Positions 38,841-47,936 of a stretch of DNA of 64,000 bases are shown here, piece after piece. Below the pieces are notes generated by a model. It worked only from the letters and a program-made list of their open reading frames with translations. It was not told the DNA's origin and searched no databases. This DNA comes from JBAYOE01 sp050950065. Its GTDB lineage: Bacteria; Spirochaetota; Spirochaetia; Sphaerochaetales; Sphaerochaetaceae. Numbering within the stretch: position 1 is the first letter of the stretch; each line of letters begins with the position of its first letter. The position numbers and the translations under genes are program-made. The stretch spans positions 124,001-188,000 of the forward strand of contig JBMNGX010000001.1 in the NCBI GenBank assembly GCA_050950065.1, in the 5' to 3' direction.

Positions 38841-41800
38841 ATGGTTGCCAAAGGCAATTCAACTATTAGAGAATTCATTGGAAAGCACACGAAGAGTGTT
38901 TGTGAATTACCAAACCTAGTTGGCGTTCAAATTGAGTCTTACGAAAGGTTTTTACAACTCGACAAAGTGCGTAGCGGGCAAGAGCCCGATCCATCATATG
39001 GGCTGGAGCAAGTTTTCCAGTCAGCATTCCCCATCGAGAGCCAAAATGGGGAGATGGTTTTACACTATCACGGCTATACTATAGATTTTGATAACATCAA
39101 ATTTAGTGAGATTGAGTGTAAAAGAAAGGGGAGAACGTATGCTGTCCCCATTAAAGCAACAATCAGCTTAGAGTTGACCCAAACAGGGGAGTTGCGCCAA
39201 AGGGAAATTTTCTTTGGTGATATCCCTTTAATGACTGAAAGGGGTACTTTCATCGTCAATGGGGCTGAGCGTGTTGTTGTTAGCCAAATTCACCGCTCCC
39301 CTGGAGTTATCTTCTCAAACGAGAAGGGGGTATATTCTTCAAGAATTATCCCTTACAGAGGTTCATGGTTAGAGTTTGAAATTGATGATAAGAAAAAAGA
39401 GCTGCTCTATGCAAAAATTGATCGCAAGAAGAAGATCTTAGGAACCTTATTATTAAGGGCAATTGGTCTTAACTCTCGTGAAAAGATTGTTGACGCTTTT
39501 TACAAAGGTAAAAGTGTAGAGCTTTACAAAGATATTGAGGCAAACAACGAGTACGTTGGTTCTTTAGCCTACAAAGATATCTACTCTCCCAAGGGGGGTA
39601 AAAATAGCAAAAAGCTTTTAAGAGCTGGGGATGAACTCTCTCCTGCTTACATTGAAGCTTTAGTGAAGGAGGGGTTAAAATCGATTGAAATTATTGATGA
39701 AGAACACCCCGAATCACTTCACTCAAGGATGATTATCAACAGCTTTGAGGTTGAAGATGCTAAGTATACCCAAGAGGGGATGGATGAACCTACTAAAGAG
39801 GATGTTCTTGCCCCAATCTTTGCTGTTTTACAACCAGGAGAGATGATCGCTATTGACCGGGCTGAAAAAGAGCTTCCTGAGCTATTTTTTTCCTCTCGCA
39901 GATACGATCTTGGAAGTGTTGGAAGATATAAATTTAATAAAAAGTTTGGAACGGATGAGGAAAATGAGGATGAAGAAGCTTCAACAGACCTCGTTGTCTT
40001 AACTGTTCAAGATATCGTTAATACCATGGCCTTCTTAATTAAAGTTTACATTGGGGAGGAGAACGTTGATGATATCGACCACCTAGGAAACAGAAGGGTG
40101 CGCTCTGTTGGAGAACTTTTACAAAACCAACTCAGTGCCGCTTTTGCAAGGATGGAGAGGATTGCTCGAGAGAGGATGAACCTTGAGAGCAACCAAGTGA
40201 AACCACAAGATCTAGTTTCGATTAAGCCAATTGTTGCAGCAACTAAAGAGTTCTTTGGTTCCAGTCAATTGAGCCAATTTATGGATCAAGTTAACCCCCT
40301 TGCAGAACTAACCCACAAAAGAAGACTCAACGCCTTAGGTCCTGGTGGATTATCACGTGATCGAGCCTCTTTTGAGGTGCGGGACGTACACTACACCCAC
40401 TACGGTAGAATGTGCCCAATTGAGACTCCAGAGGGACCAAATATTGGTTTGATTGTCTCTTTGGCAAACTACACAAGGGTGAACAAACACGGATTTTTAG
40501 AGACTCCATATAGAAAAGTTGTTGATGGGGTTGTTAGTGATAAATATCGCTTCTTAGATGCTAACGATGAAGAAAAGTACTTCATTGCCCAAGCAAATAG
40601 CCCAATCGATGAGAAAGGGAACTTCTTAGAGGAGGACATTCCTGTTAGAAGAAGTGGCGATTACACAACTAGAGGGGCAAAAGAGGTGAAATATATGGAC
40701 GTTTCACCAATGCAAGTTATAAGTGTTGCAGCCTCTTTAATCCCCTTCTTAGAACACGACGATGCCAACAGAGCATTGATGGGTTCTAACATGCAACGCC
40801 AAGCAGTACCCCTACTATTCCCTGAAGCTCCATTTGTGGGAACAGGTATGGAAGGTGTTACCGCTTACGACTCTGGTGTTCTAGTAAGGGCAACCAGAGG
40901 TGGAGAGGTTGTTTATGTAAGTTCAACACGAGTTGATATTAAAGTTGATAAACCTGAGATTGAAGGTGAAGTTGACTCTTACATCATCCAAAAGTTTGAA
41001 CGAACTAACCAAGATACCTCCTTCAACCAAAAGCCAATTGTTAAACTTGGACAAAAGGTTAAAGAGGGAGATGTCTTAGCAGATGGTCCTGCTACTCACA
41101 AAGGGGAGTTAGCTCTTGGTAGAAACATCTTAGTTGGATTTGTTCCATGGAATGGGTACAACTACGAAGATGCTGTTCTGATCAGTGAGAGGGTAGTTAA
41201 AGAGGATATTTTCACCTCTATCCATATTAAAGAATTTACAACAGATATTAGAGAGACCAAATTAGGTCCTGAAAAACTAACTAGAGATATCCCCAACACA
41301 AGCGAAAAGAGTTTAGAACAACTCGATGGGGATGGAATTGTTAGAGTTGGTTCAGTAGTACACCCCGGCTCTATCTTAGTTGGTAAAGTGACCCCAAAAA
41401 GTGAATCTGATACAACTCCTGAGTTTAAACTTCTCAACTCAATCTTTGGAGAGAAAGCTAAAGAGGTGCGTGACACCTCCTTGAAAGTTCCCCATGGAAC
41501 TGAAGGGACAGTAATTGATATCCAAAGACTTAAAAGAAGTGAAGGAGATGAACTACCTCCAGGAGTTGATGAGATGGTTAAAGTTCTCATCGCAACAAAA
41601 CGGAAACTTCGCCAAGGGGACAAAATGGCAGGACGCCACGGAAACAAAGGTGTCGTTGCCAAAGTACTTGCTGAAGAGGATATGCCTTACATGGCAGATG
41701 GAACACCATTGGATGTTTGTTTGAACCCCCTAGGAGTTCCCTCTCGGATGAACATTGGGCAATTATTAGAGACTCAACTTGGTTGGGCAGCCCACTCATT

Positions 41801-42362
41801 AGGTAAGTGGTACTCCTCCCCAGTATTTGAATCAGCTTCCGTTGATGATATTGAAAAGCTTATGGTAGAAGCAAATCTTCCTGTAACTTCTAAGACTACC
41901 TTATATGATGGTCAAACAGGAGTTCCATTTGTTAACCCAGTTTTCTGTGGTTACACCTACTACTTAAAGCTTCACCACCTTGTTGATGATAAGATGCACG
42001 CCCGTTCAACTGGACCTTACTCACTAGTTACACAACAACCACTAGGAGGAAAGGCTCAATTTGGTGGACAAAGGTTGGGAGAGATGGAAGTTTGGGCCCT
42101 CGAAGCTTACGGTGCAGCAAATACACTGCAAGAGCTTCTCACCATCAAAAGTGATGATATGAATGGTAGGGTAAAAATTTATGAGAGTATTGTTAAAGGG
42201 GAGTTGGCAACCAATGCTGGAATGCCCGAAGCCTTTAACGTCCTTGTTCAAGAGGTACGCGGGTTAGCTCTCGATATGTCAGTTTATGATGCCAAAGGGC
42301 GTCAAGTTCCCCTTACTGAGAGGGACGAAGAGCTGATTAACAAGCAAAACCCGATTAACTAA
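38841..42362 (+). CDS. rpoB: DNA-directed RNA polymerase subunit beta
   Basis: This 1,173-residue subunit is full length for a spirochaete. Conserved blocks include the rifampicin region (about 480-560: SSQLSQFMDQVNPLAELTHKRR), R-D-V-H-Y-T-H-Y-G-R-M-C-P-I-E-T-P-E-G-P, and the C-terminal GGKAQFGGQRLGEMEVWALE. The rifampicin region reads L-A-E-L-T-H-K-R-R-L-N-A-L-G, with Asn where many sensitive bacteria have Ser (S531 in E. coli); natural rifampicin resistance is known in spirochaetes with this change. GGAGGG precedes the ATG. Confidence 0.98.
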   Translation: MVAKGNSTIREFIGKHTKSVCELPNLVGVQIESYERFLQLDKVRSGQEPDPSYGLEQVFQSAFPIESQNGEMVLHYHGYTIDFDNIKFSEIECKRKGRTYAVPIKATISLELTQTGELRQREIFFGDIPLMTERGTFIVNGAERVVVSQIHRSPGVIFSNEKGVYSSRIIPYRGSWLEFEIDDKKKELLYAKIDRKKKILGTLLLRAIGLNSREKIVDAFYKGKSVELYKDIEANNEYVGSLAYKDIYSPKGGKNSKKLLRAGDELSPAYIEALVKEGLKSIEIIDEEHPESLHSRMIINSFEVEDAKYTQEGMDEPTKEDVLAPIFAVLQPGEMIAIDRAEKELPELFFSSRRYDLGSVGRYKFNKKFGTDEENEDEEASTDLVVLTVQDIVNTMAFLIKVYIGEENVDDIDHLGNRRVRSVGELLQNQLSAAFARMERIARERMNLESNQVKPQDLVSIKPIVAATKEFFGSSQLSQFMDQVNPLAELTHKRRLNALGPGGLSRDRASFEVRDVHYTHYGRMCPIETPEGPNIGLIVSLANYTRVNKHGFLETPYRKVVDGVVSDKYRFLDANDEEKYFIAQANSPIDEKGNFLEEDIPVRRSGDYTTRGAKEVKYMDVSPMQVISVAASLIPFLEHDDANRALMGSNMQRQAVPLLFPEAPFVGTGMEGVTAYDSGVLVRATRGGEVVYVSSTRVDIKVDKPEIEGEVDSYIIQKFERTNQDTSFNQKPIVKLGQKVKEGDVLADGPATHKGELALGRNILVGFVPWNGYNYEDAVLISERVVKEDIFTSIHIKEFTTDIRETKLGPEKLTRDIPNTSEKSLEQLDGDGIVRVGSVVHPGSILVGKVTPKSESDTTPEFKLLNSIFGEKAKEVRDTSLKVPHGTEGTVIDIQRLKRSEGDELPPGVDEMVKVLIATKRKLRQGDKMAGRHGNKGVVAKVLAEEDMPYMADGTPLDVCLNPLGVPSRMNIGQLLETQLGWAAHSLGKWYSSPVFESASVDDIEKLMVEANLPVTSKTTLYDGQTGVPFVNPVFCGYTYYLKLHHLVDDKMHARSTGPYSLVTQQPLGGKAQFGGQRLGEMEVWALEAYGAANTLQELLTIKSDDMNGRVKIYESIVKGELATNAGMPEAFNVLVQEVRGLALDMSVYDAKGRQVPLTERDEELINKQNPIN

Positions 42363-42376
42363 GCAGGAGATTTCGA

Positions 42377-45300
42377 ATGAGAGAAATTCAGGATTTCGAC
42401 AGCATCATGATAAAATTGGCCAGCCCTGAGCAAATTAGGGCTTGGTCGTACGGTGAAGTCAAAAAACCAGAGACAATAAATTATCGGACCCTGCGCCCAG
42501 AACGTGACGGTCTGTTTTGTGAAAGAATTTTCGGAACCACCAAAGAGTGGGAGTGTTACTGTGGAAAATTCAAATCAATCCGTTACAAAGGGGTGATTTG
42601 TGACCGGTGTGGAGTTGAAGTAACCCACTTTAAAGTGCGTCGTGAGAGGATGGGGCATATCGATTTAGCATCCCCTGTTTCCCATATTTGGTATTACCGC
42701 TCTGTCCCTTCAAGGATGAGCCTTCTACTAGATATTCCTCGCACAGCATTACAATCAATTCTCTACTACGAAAAGTATGTTGTTGTTAACCCAGGAGAAA
42801 CTGAGTTGCAACACAAACAACTACTAACAGAGGATGAGTATTACGAAGCTCGCGAACAGTTTGGAGAAGCATTCCAAGCAATGATGGGAGCTGAGGCAGT
42901 TAAAACCCTTTTAGAGAACCTCGATTTAGAGGCCCTCTCTACTGAATTAAGGGCAACAATGATTGCTAAAGGGGATAAAGCAGACAAACGCCTTCTAAAG
43001 AGAATTGAAGTTGTTGAGAACTTTAGAGACAGTGGGAACAAACCTGAGTGGATGGTTCTTACAGTTATTCCAGTAATTCCACCAGAGTTGCGCCCAATGG
43101 TACAACTTGATGGGGGGCGTTTTGCAACAAGTGATCTAAACGACCTTTACAGAAGAGTGATTAACAGAAACAACCGTTTAGCCCGCTTAATGAGCCTTCA
43201 TGCTCCTGACATTATTATCCGCAACGAAAAGAGGATGTTACAAGAGGCAGTTGACGCTCTGTTTGACAACTCAAAGAAAAAGAGAGTTGTTAAAGGGGCA
43301 AGTAACCGTCCACTTAAATCCCTTTCCGATATGCTTAAAGGAAAACAAGGACGCTTTAGACAAAACCTCCTTGGAAAGAGAGTCGATTACAGTGGCCGTT
43401 CAGTTATCGTTGTAGGGCCAGAGTTGCGCCTCCATCAGTGTGGATTGCCCTCAAAAATGGCTTTAGAACTTTACAAGCCATTTATCATGAAGAGGTTGGT
43501 CCAAAAAGGGATTGTCTACAACATTAAAAAGGCTAAAACATTAGTTGAACAAGAGACTGCCGAAGTTTGGGCAATTTTGGACGATGTAGTTAAAGAGCAC
43601 CCAGTGCTATTAAACCGTGCTCCAACTTTGCACCGCCTAGGTATTCAAGCATTTGAGCCAGTATTAGTTGATGGAAAGGCTATTAAGTTACACCCCTTAG
43701 TGTGTCACGCTTATAACGCCGACTTTGACGGAGACCAGATGGCTGTTCACGTTCCATTGACCCAAGCTGCTCAAATTGAGAGCTGGACGTTGATGCTCTC
43801 AACTAACAACCTTTTAGACCCAGCTAACGGAAAACCAATTGTTTTCCCCTCTCAAGATATGGTTTTAGGAATTAACTATTTAACTAGAGAGATGAAAGGG
43901 GCTAAAGGTACTGGTAAGTATTACGACAATATTTCAGAACTCATTATGGCAATTGAGACAGGCTCTCTTTCTTACAATGCTTTAATTAAGTATCGCTTAG
44001 AGGATGGCCAAAGAATTGAAACTACCGCTGGTAGAGTTTTATTCAATGCCGAAATGCCACCTGAGATTCCTTTCCACAACATCTGTTTTGGTGATAAAGA
44101 ACTAAAAGAGTTAGTTGGAGAGGCAATCCAAAACCAAAAGAGTTCGGTTGCAATTAAGATGTTAGACTCAATTAAAGATATTGGGTTTAAATATGCTACT
44201 TTGTTTGGTGCCACTATTGGTCTTTCCGATATGATCGTTCCTGAATCAAAAGCAGATTTAGTTGCTGCAGCTGACCAAAGACAAAACGAAATCAGAGAGC
44301 AGTACAGACAAGGGCACATCACTCAAGATGAGAGATACAACAGAGTTATTGAGGTTTGGAGTAAAACAACTGAAGAACTTTCAACAACATTGATGAATGA
44401 ACTTAGAGAGAGTCAAAATGGATTTAACCCTCTATTTCTAATGGCTGACTCTGGTGCTCGTGGATCGAAAACCCAGATTCGTCAGTTAGGTGGAATGAGA
44501 GGATTGATGGCAAAACCTTCAGGAGATATTATCGAATTCCCAATTCGTTCTAACTTCAAAGAGGGACTTTCTATTATTGAGTTCTTCATTTCAACCAACG
44601 GAGCACGTAAAGGATTAGCCGACACAGCACTTAAAACTGCTGAAGCTGGTTATCTAACACGCCGATTGGTAGACATTGCCCAAGACGTTGTAGTTAACGA
44701 AGATGATTGTGGAACAATTAACGGAATTGAAAGAACTGCAATGAAAGATGGGGATGACATAGTTGAGCCACTAAGTGAGAGAATCATTGGGCGCTACACT
44801 TTAGAAAAAGTTATCCACCCAATTACTGGTGATACAATCTTAGATGTAAACAAAGAGATTACTGAAGCTAAAGCTCTCGAAATTGATGAAGCTGGCATTG
44901 AATCGGTTTACATCAGAACTGTTTTAACTTGTGAAGCTCACCACGGTGTTTGTAAAAAATGTTATGGACGTAACTTAGCAACTAATAGACCTGTCGACAT
45001 TGGAGAGGCTGTTGGTATTATTGCTGCCCAATCAATTGGACAACCTGGAACACAGTTGACGATGAGAACTTTCCACATTGGTGGAACAGCTACAAGTGGA
45101 TCCGAAGATAACAGATTAACATTTACCCACCCAATCATTGTTAACTCAATTACCGGTTCGATTGTCACCACCGATGAGGGAGTACGCCTCTTTACCAGAA
45201 AAGGGTTTTTACACTTTTCCAACGTAGTTGGCGAAGTTAAGCTTAAAGCAAACCAAAAACTCTTAGTAAAAGAGGGAGATCGAGTCTTTAAGGGAGTTCC

Positions 45301-46633
45301 CCTTTACGAAGATAGTAAAGGTAAAGTTGTTGAAGCTACTAAGATTGGAATTGTAAAACTGTTGGATGATAAAGTTTACATCGTAGGGCAAGAGCAAAAG
45401 ATTGATATCAGAAACGGTTCAGAATTGATGGTAAACGAAAATACATACGTCGCAGAGAATGGGACTATTGCTATTTTTGACCCTTTTAGTGAACCAATCA
45501 TTGCCGAATTCGATGGTAAAGTTGAATTTGTCGATATTAAACTTGGTACCACTTTGAAAGAGGAGATAAACGTTGAAACTGGTAGTATTGAGAAAAAGAT
45601 TACCGACCACGTCAGTGAGACGTTGCAACCTCGTTTAGAAATTAAGGATAAGGATAAAGAGGTTTTAGCAACCTACTACCTTCCTGCCTCCTCTTATCTC
45701 AACGTTGAAAATGGAGCTGAGATAAAAAAAGGGAGAACCTTAGCTAAATTACTCAAAGAGAGTATTAAGACAAAAGATATTACTGGAGGATTACCAAGAG
45801 TTGGAGAGCTCTTTGAAGCTCGCCGTCCCAAGGCCCCTGCAGTATTAGCTCAAGTTGATGGAATTGTTAGATTTGGTTCTGTTGCTAAAAACAAACGAAT
45901 CATTATCATTGAGGATAGTTTTGGACGAGAATTTAAACACCTAGTTCCAATGAGTAAACACATGGTTGTCAGAGATGGAGATCATGTTGAGGCAGCAGAA
46001 AGATTGTGTGACGGACCAATTGATCCTCATGATATCTTAGATATTTTAGGAGAGAATGCTCTTCAATCGTTCTTATTGGATGAGGTTCAAGAGGTATATC
46101 GTCTTCAAGGAGTTGATATCAACGATAAACACCTTGGTGTAGTTGTTCGTCAAATGTTGAGAAAAGTTGAAATTATCAACGTTGGAGATACAGGTTTTAT
46201 CCAAGGTCAACAAGTTGATAAATACCAATTCCACGACGAAAATGCTCAAGTAATAGCTGAAGGTGGACAGCCTGCTGATGCAAGACCTGTACTACTTGGA
46301 ATCACCAGAGCTTCATTGAGTATTGACTCATTTATCTCAGCAGCAAGTTTCCAAGAGACAACTAAGGTGTTGACAAATGCAGCTATTGCTGGTAGTAGAG
46401 ATGTGTTGCGTGGGTTGAAAGAGAACGTCATCATTGGACATCTAATTCCTGCTGGAACCGGGATGAAACGGTACCGCAATATTAAGGTGAAAGAGGAAAG
46501 TTCAATTGACTTGATGCAAAAAGTTCAAGCGTTAATGAGCTCTCGCCGAGCAGAGTTGGGTGAAGAGCAATTTGATATCGATGAAGCAGATGAGATTATT
46601 TCCGAAGGTGAAACTGCCGACAGCGATTTTTAG
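42377..46633 (+). CDS. rpoC: DNA-directed RNA polymerase subunit beta'
   Basis: This 1,418-residue subunit has the N-terminal zinc site (C-Y-C-G-K, then C-D-R-C-G-V), the catalytic NADFDGDQMAVH loop that binds magnesium, the trigger loop, and the second zinc site C-E-A-H-H-G-V-C-K-K-C. Length is normal for bacteria without large insertions. It starts 15 bp after rpoB with GCAGGAG upstream. Confidence 0.98.
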   Translation: MREIQDFDSIMIKLASPEQIRAWSYGEVKKPETINYRTLRPERDGLFCERIFGTTKEWECYCGKFKSIRYKGVICDRCGVEVTHFKVRRERMGHIDLASPVSHIWYYRSVPSRMSLLLDIPRTALQSILYYEKYVVVNPGETELQHKQLLTEDEYYEAREQFGEAFQAMMGAEAVKTLLENLDLEALSTELRATMIAKGDKADKRLLKRIEVVENFRDSGNKPEWMVLTVIPVIPPELRPMVQLDGGRFATSDLNDLYRRVINRNNRLARLMSLHAPDIIIRNEKRMLQEAVDALFDNSKKKRVVKGASNRPLKSLSDMLKGKQGRFRQNLLGKRVDYSGRSVIVVGPELRLHQCGLPSKMALELYKPFIMKRLVQKGIVYNIKKAKTLVEQETAEVWAILDDVVKEHPVLLNRAPTLHRLGIQAFEPVLVDGKAIKLHPLVCHAYNADFDGDQMAVHVPLTQAAQIESWTLMLSTNNLLDPANGKPIVFPSQDMVLGINYLTREMKGAKGTGKYYDNISELIMAIETGSLSYNALIKYRLEDGQRIETTAGRVLFNAEMPPEIPFHNICFGDKELKELVGEAIQNQKSSVAIKMLDSIKDIGFKYATLFGATIGLSDMIVPESKADLVAAADQRQNEIREQYRQGHITQDERYNRVIEVWSKTTEELSTTLMNELRESQNGFNPLFLMADSGARGSKTQIRQLGGMRGLMAKPSGDIIEFPIRSNFKEGLSIIEFFISTNGARKGLADTALKTAEAGYLTRRLVDIAQDVVVNEDDCGTINGIERTAMKDGDDIVEPLSERIIGRYTLEKVIHPITGDTILDVNKEITEAKALEIDEAGIESVYIRTVLTCEAHHGVCKKCYGRNLATNRPVDIGEAVGIIAAQSIGQPGTQLTMRTFHIGGTATSGSEDNRLTFTHPIIVNSITGSIVTTDEGVRLFTRKGFLHFSNVVGEVKLKANQKLLVKEGDRVFKGVPLYEDSKGKVVEATKIGIVKLLDDKVYIVGQEQKIDIRNGSELMVNENTYVAENGTIAIFDPFSEPIIAEFDGKVEFVDIKLGTTLKEEINVETGSIEKKITDHVSETLQPRLEIKDKDKEVLATYYLPASSYLNVENGAEIKKGRTLAKLLKESIKTKDITGGLPRVGELFEARRPKAPAVLAQVDGIVRFGSVAKNKRIIIIEDSFGREFKHLVPMSKHMVVRDGDHVEAAERLCDGPIDPHDILDILGENALQSFLLDEVQEVYRLQGVDINDKHLGVVVRQMLRKVEIINVGDTGFIQGQQVDKYQFHDENAQVIAEGGQPADARPVLLGITRASLSIDSFISAASFQETTKVLTNAAIAGSRDVLRGLKENVIIGHLIPAGTGMKRYRNIKVKEESSIDLMQKVQALMSSRRAELGEEQFDIDEADEIISEGETADSDF

Positions 46634-46733
46634 CTGAGGTTTAAAAATGGTTTTACATGCTGACTTTGGAAGTTGGAATAAATTTTGGGATGATTATCCC
46701 GCGAAGATTTAGAAGAAGGGAGTGTATCGAAAG

Positions 46734-47108
46734 ATGCCTACAATTAATCAGTTAATAAGGAAGGGGCGTGTTAGCCAACTCAATAAAACAAAATCTCCAG
46801 CCTTGCAAGGGTGTCCTCAAAAGAGGGGAGTTTGTACAAGAGTTATGACTGTTACCCCCAAAAAGCCTAACTCAGCTCTAAGAAAGGTTGCCAGGGTGCG
46901 TCTTTCTAACGGAATTGAAGTTACCGCCTATATCCCAGGAATTGGACACAATTTACAAGAACACTCAGTAGTATTACTACGTGGTGGAAGAGTAAAGGAC
47001 CTTCCTGGAGTTCGTTACCATATTGTTCGTGGAGCTAAGGATACCCTTGGTGTTAACGATAGAATGCGCAGCCGTTCTAAATATGGTACTAAAAAGCCTA
47101 AGGCTTAA
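46734..47108 (+). CDS. rpsL: 30S ribosomal protein S12 (uS12)
   Basis: This 124-residue decoding-centre protein has T-P-K-K-P-N-S-A-L-R-K and R-G-G-R-V-K-D-L-P-G-V-R-Y-H, including both lysines that confer streptomycin sensitivity in the wild type. The ATG at 46734 matches the universal P-T-I-N-Q-L start; a GTG at 46722 would add four residues. AAGGGAG lies upstream. Confidence 0.98.
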   Translation: MPTINQLIRKGRVSQLNKTKSPALQGCPQKRGVCTRVMTVTPKKPNSALRKVARVRLSNGIEVTAYIPGIGHNLQEHSVVLLRGGRVKDLPGVRYHIVRGAKDTLGVNDRMRSRSKYGTKKPKA

Positions 47109-47122
47109 TAGGGGGTCTTTTT

Positions 47123-47593
47123 ATGTCTAGAAGAAGCGTTGCACCAGTAAGAGATATTTTACCCGATGCACAATACAACAGTGTTGTCGTTGAGAAATTT
47201 ATTAGGCGAATGATGCTCAATGGTAAAAAGTCAGTTAGTACTAAAATTACCTATGACGCATTAGAAAGAGTTGGTCAAAAAAGTGGTGAGAAACCTTTAG
47301 AGGTTTTCTTAAAAGCTATTGAGAATGTGAAACCTGCTGTTGAAGTTAAATCGAGAAGAGTTGGTGGAGCTACTTACCAAGTACCAATTGAAGTAAAAGA
47401 GAGTAGACGTGAAGCACTAGCAATGAGATGGATTATTACAGCTGCTAGAGCTCGCAGCGGAAACTCAATGAGTGAGAAACTATCTGCTGAGTTGTTGGAT
47501 GCAATTGCCAATACCGGATCAGCTTTCAAAAAGAAAGAGGATACCCACAGAATGGCAGAGGCTAACAAAGCATTCTCCTCACACAATAGATAA
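47123..47593 (+). CDS. rpsG: 30S ribosomal protein S7 (uS7)
   Basis: This 156-residue assembly initiator of the 30S head begins S-R-R-S-V-A-P-V-R and carries the conserved V-E-V-K-S-R-R-V-G-G-A-T-Y-Q-V-P-I-E-V block. In most bacteria fusA follows; here it does not, and a long untranslated leader of tuf follows instead. Confidence 0.98.
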   Translation: MSRRSVAPVRDILPDAQYNSVVVEKFIRRMMLNGKKSVSTKITYDALERVGQKSGEKPLEVFLKAIENVKPAVEVKSRRVGGATYQVPIEVKESRREALAMRWIITAARARSGNSMSEKLSAELLDAIANTGSAFKKKEDTHRMAEANKAFSSHNR

Positions 47594-47627
47594 ACGGCTC
47601 TATTCAATATTAATTGTAGTATTAGTA

Positions 47628-47656
47628 TTGACATGGATTGCCAAAATCCCTATATT
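47628..47656 (+). promoter_or_regulatory. tuf promoter
   Basis: A consensus TTGACA (47628-47633) is followed after 17 bp by TATATT (47651-47656), with AT-rich sequence upstream that could act as an UP element. The start of transcription is expected near 47663, giving a leader of about 274 nt. Confidence 0.75.
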
Positions 47657-47906
47657 GGCAAAGGTGTCCCTATGGGCTCTTTGCCTTTGGGATGCTTTTG
47701 AGCCAAACCGATCGTCTGGATAAAAGATGATAAGGTGGTTCCAGTTTGCAGAGTTTTTTTTAAATCTGTGCTATGTCGGCAATTTCTTTGAGATTTGTCG
47801 ACCTCTGGATCTACCCCTTTTCGTTTTAAAAATTCCAATGATTAGTTTTGTCTTTTGATTGTAAAGGTAAAGGCGTCTTGCCTTTATGGAGCATGATACA
47901 AAATTT

Positions 47907-47931
47907 TTGTGACTAAGAGGTCACAAGGAGG
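47907..47931 (+). promoter_or_regulatory. Hairpin overlapping the tuf ribosome binding site
   Basis: TTGTGAC (47907-47913) pairs with GTCACAA (47920-47926) around a 6-nt loop, and the last two A residues belong to the Shine-Dalgarno AAGGAGG (47925-47931), six bases before the tuf ATG. Such a hairpin could tune or regulate EF-Tu synthesis. As DNA it is also a palindrome with TTGTGA/TCACAA half-sites. Confidence 0.5.
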
Positions 47932-47936
47932 AACTG

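Larger units (their letters stand above)
47594..47936 (+). other. 343-bp intergenic region: tuf promoter and long leader (fusA position)
   Basis: This region replaces the usual fusA gene. It holds a strong promoter (47628-47656) and an approximately 270-nt untranslated leader. Visible structures are GTGTCCC/GGGATGC near 47665-47696, CTGG/CCAG (47716-47744), AAATCT/AGATTT (47762-47797), TAAAGGC/GCCTTTA (47868-47886), and TTGTGAC/GTCACAA (47907-47926) running into the Shine-Dalgarno. I found no EF-G-like peptide in any frame and no convincing gene. Confidence 0.7.

Noticed and set aside
46647..46712. 21-residue open frame between rpoC and rpsL with TGAGG upstream
   Set aside because: Too short, no recognisable pattern, and no regulatory hairpin plus T run that would make it a leader peptide. 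A weak GGGAT/ATCCC hairpin at its end is not enough.
47650..47838. Minus-strand open frame of 62 codons in the tuf leader
   Set aside because: No ribosome binding site, no family resemblance, and it is antisense to a convincing promoter and leader.
47594..47936. Possible remnant of fusA
   Set aside because: I looked for EF-G motifs such as the GTPase G1 and G3 loops in all frames and found none.
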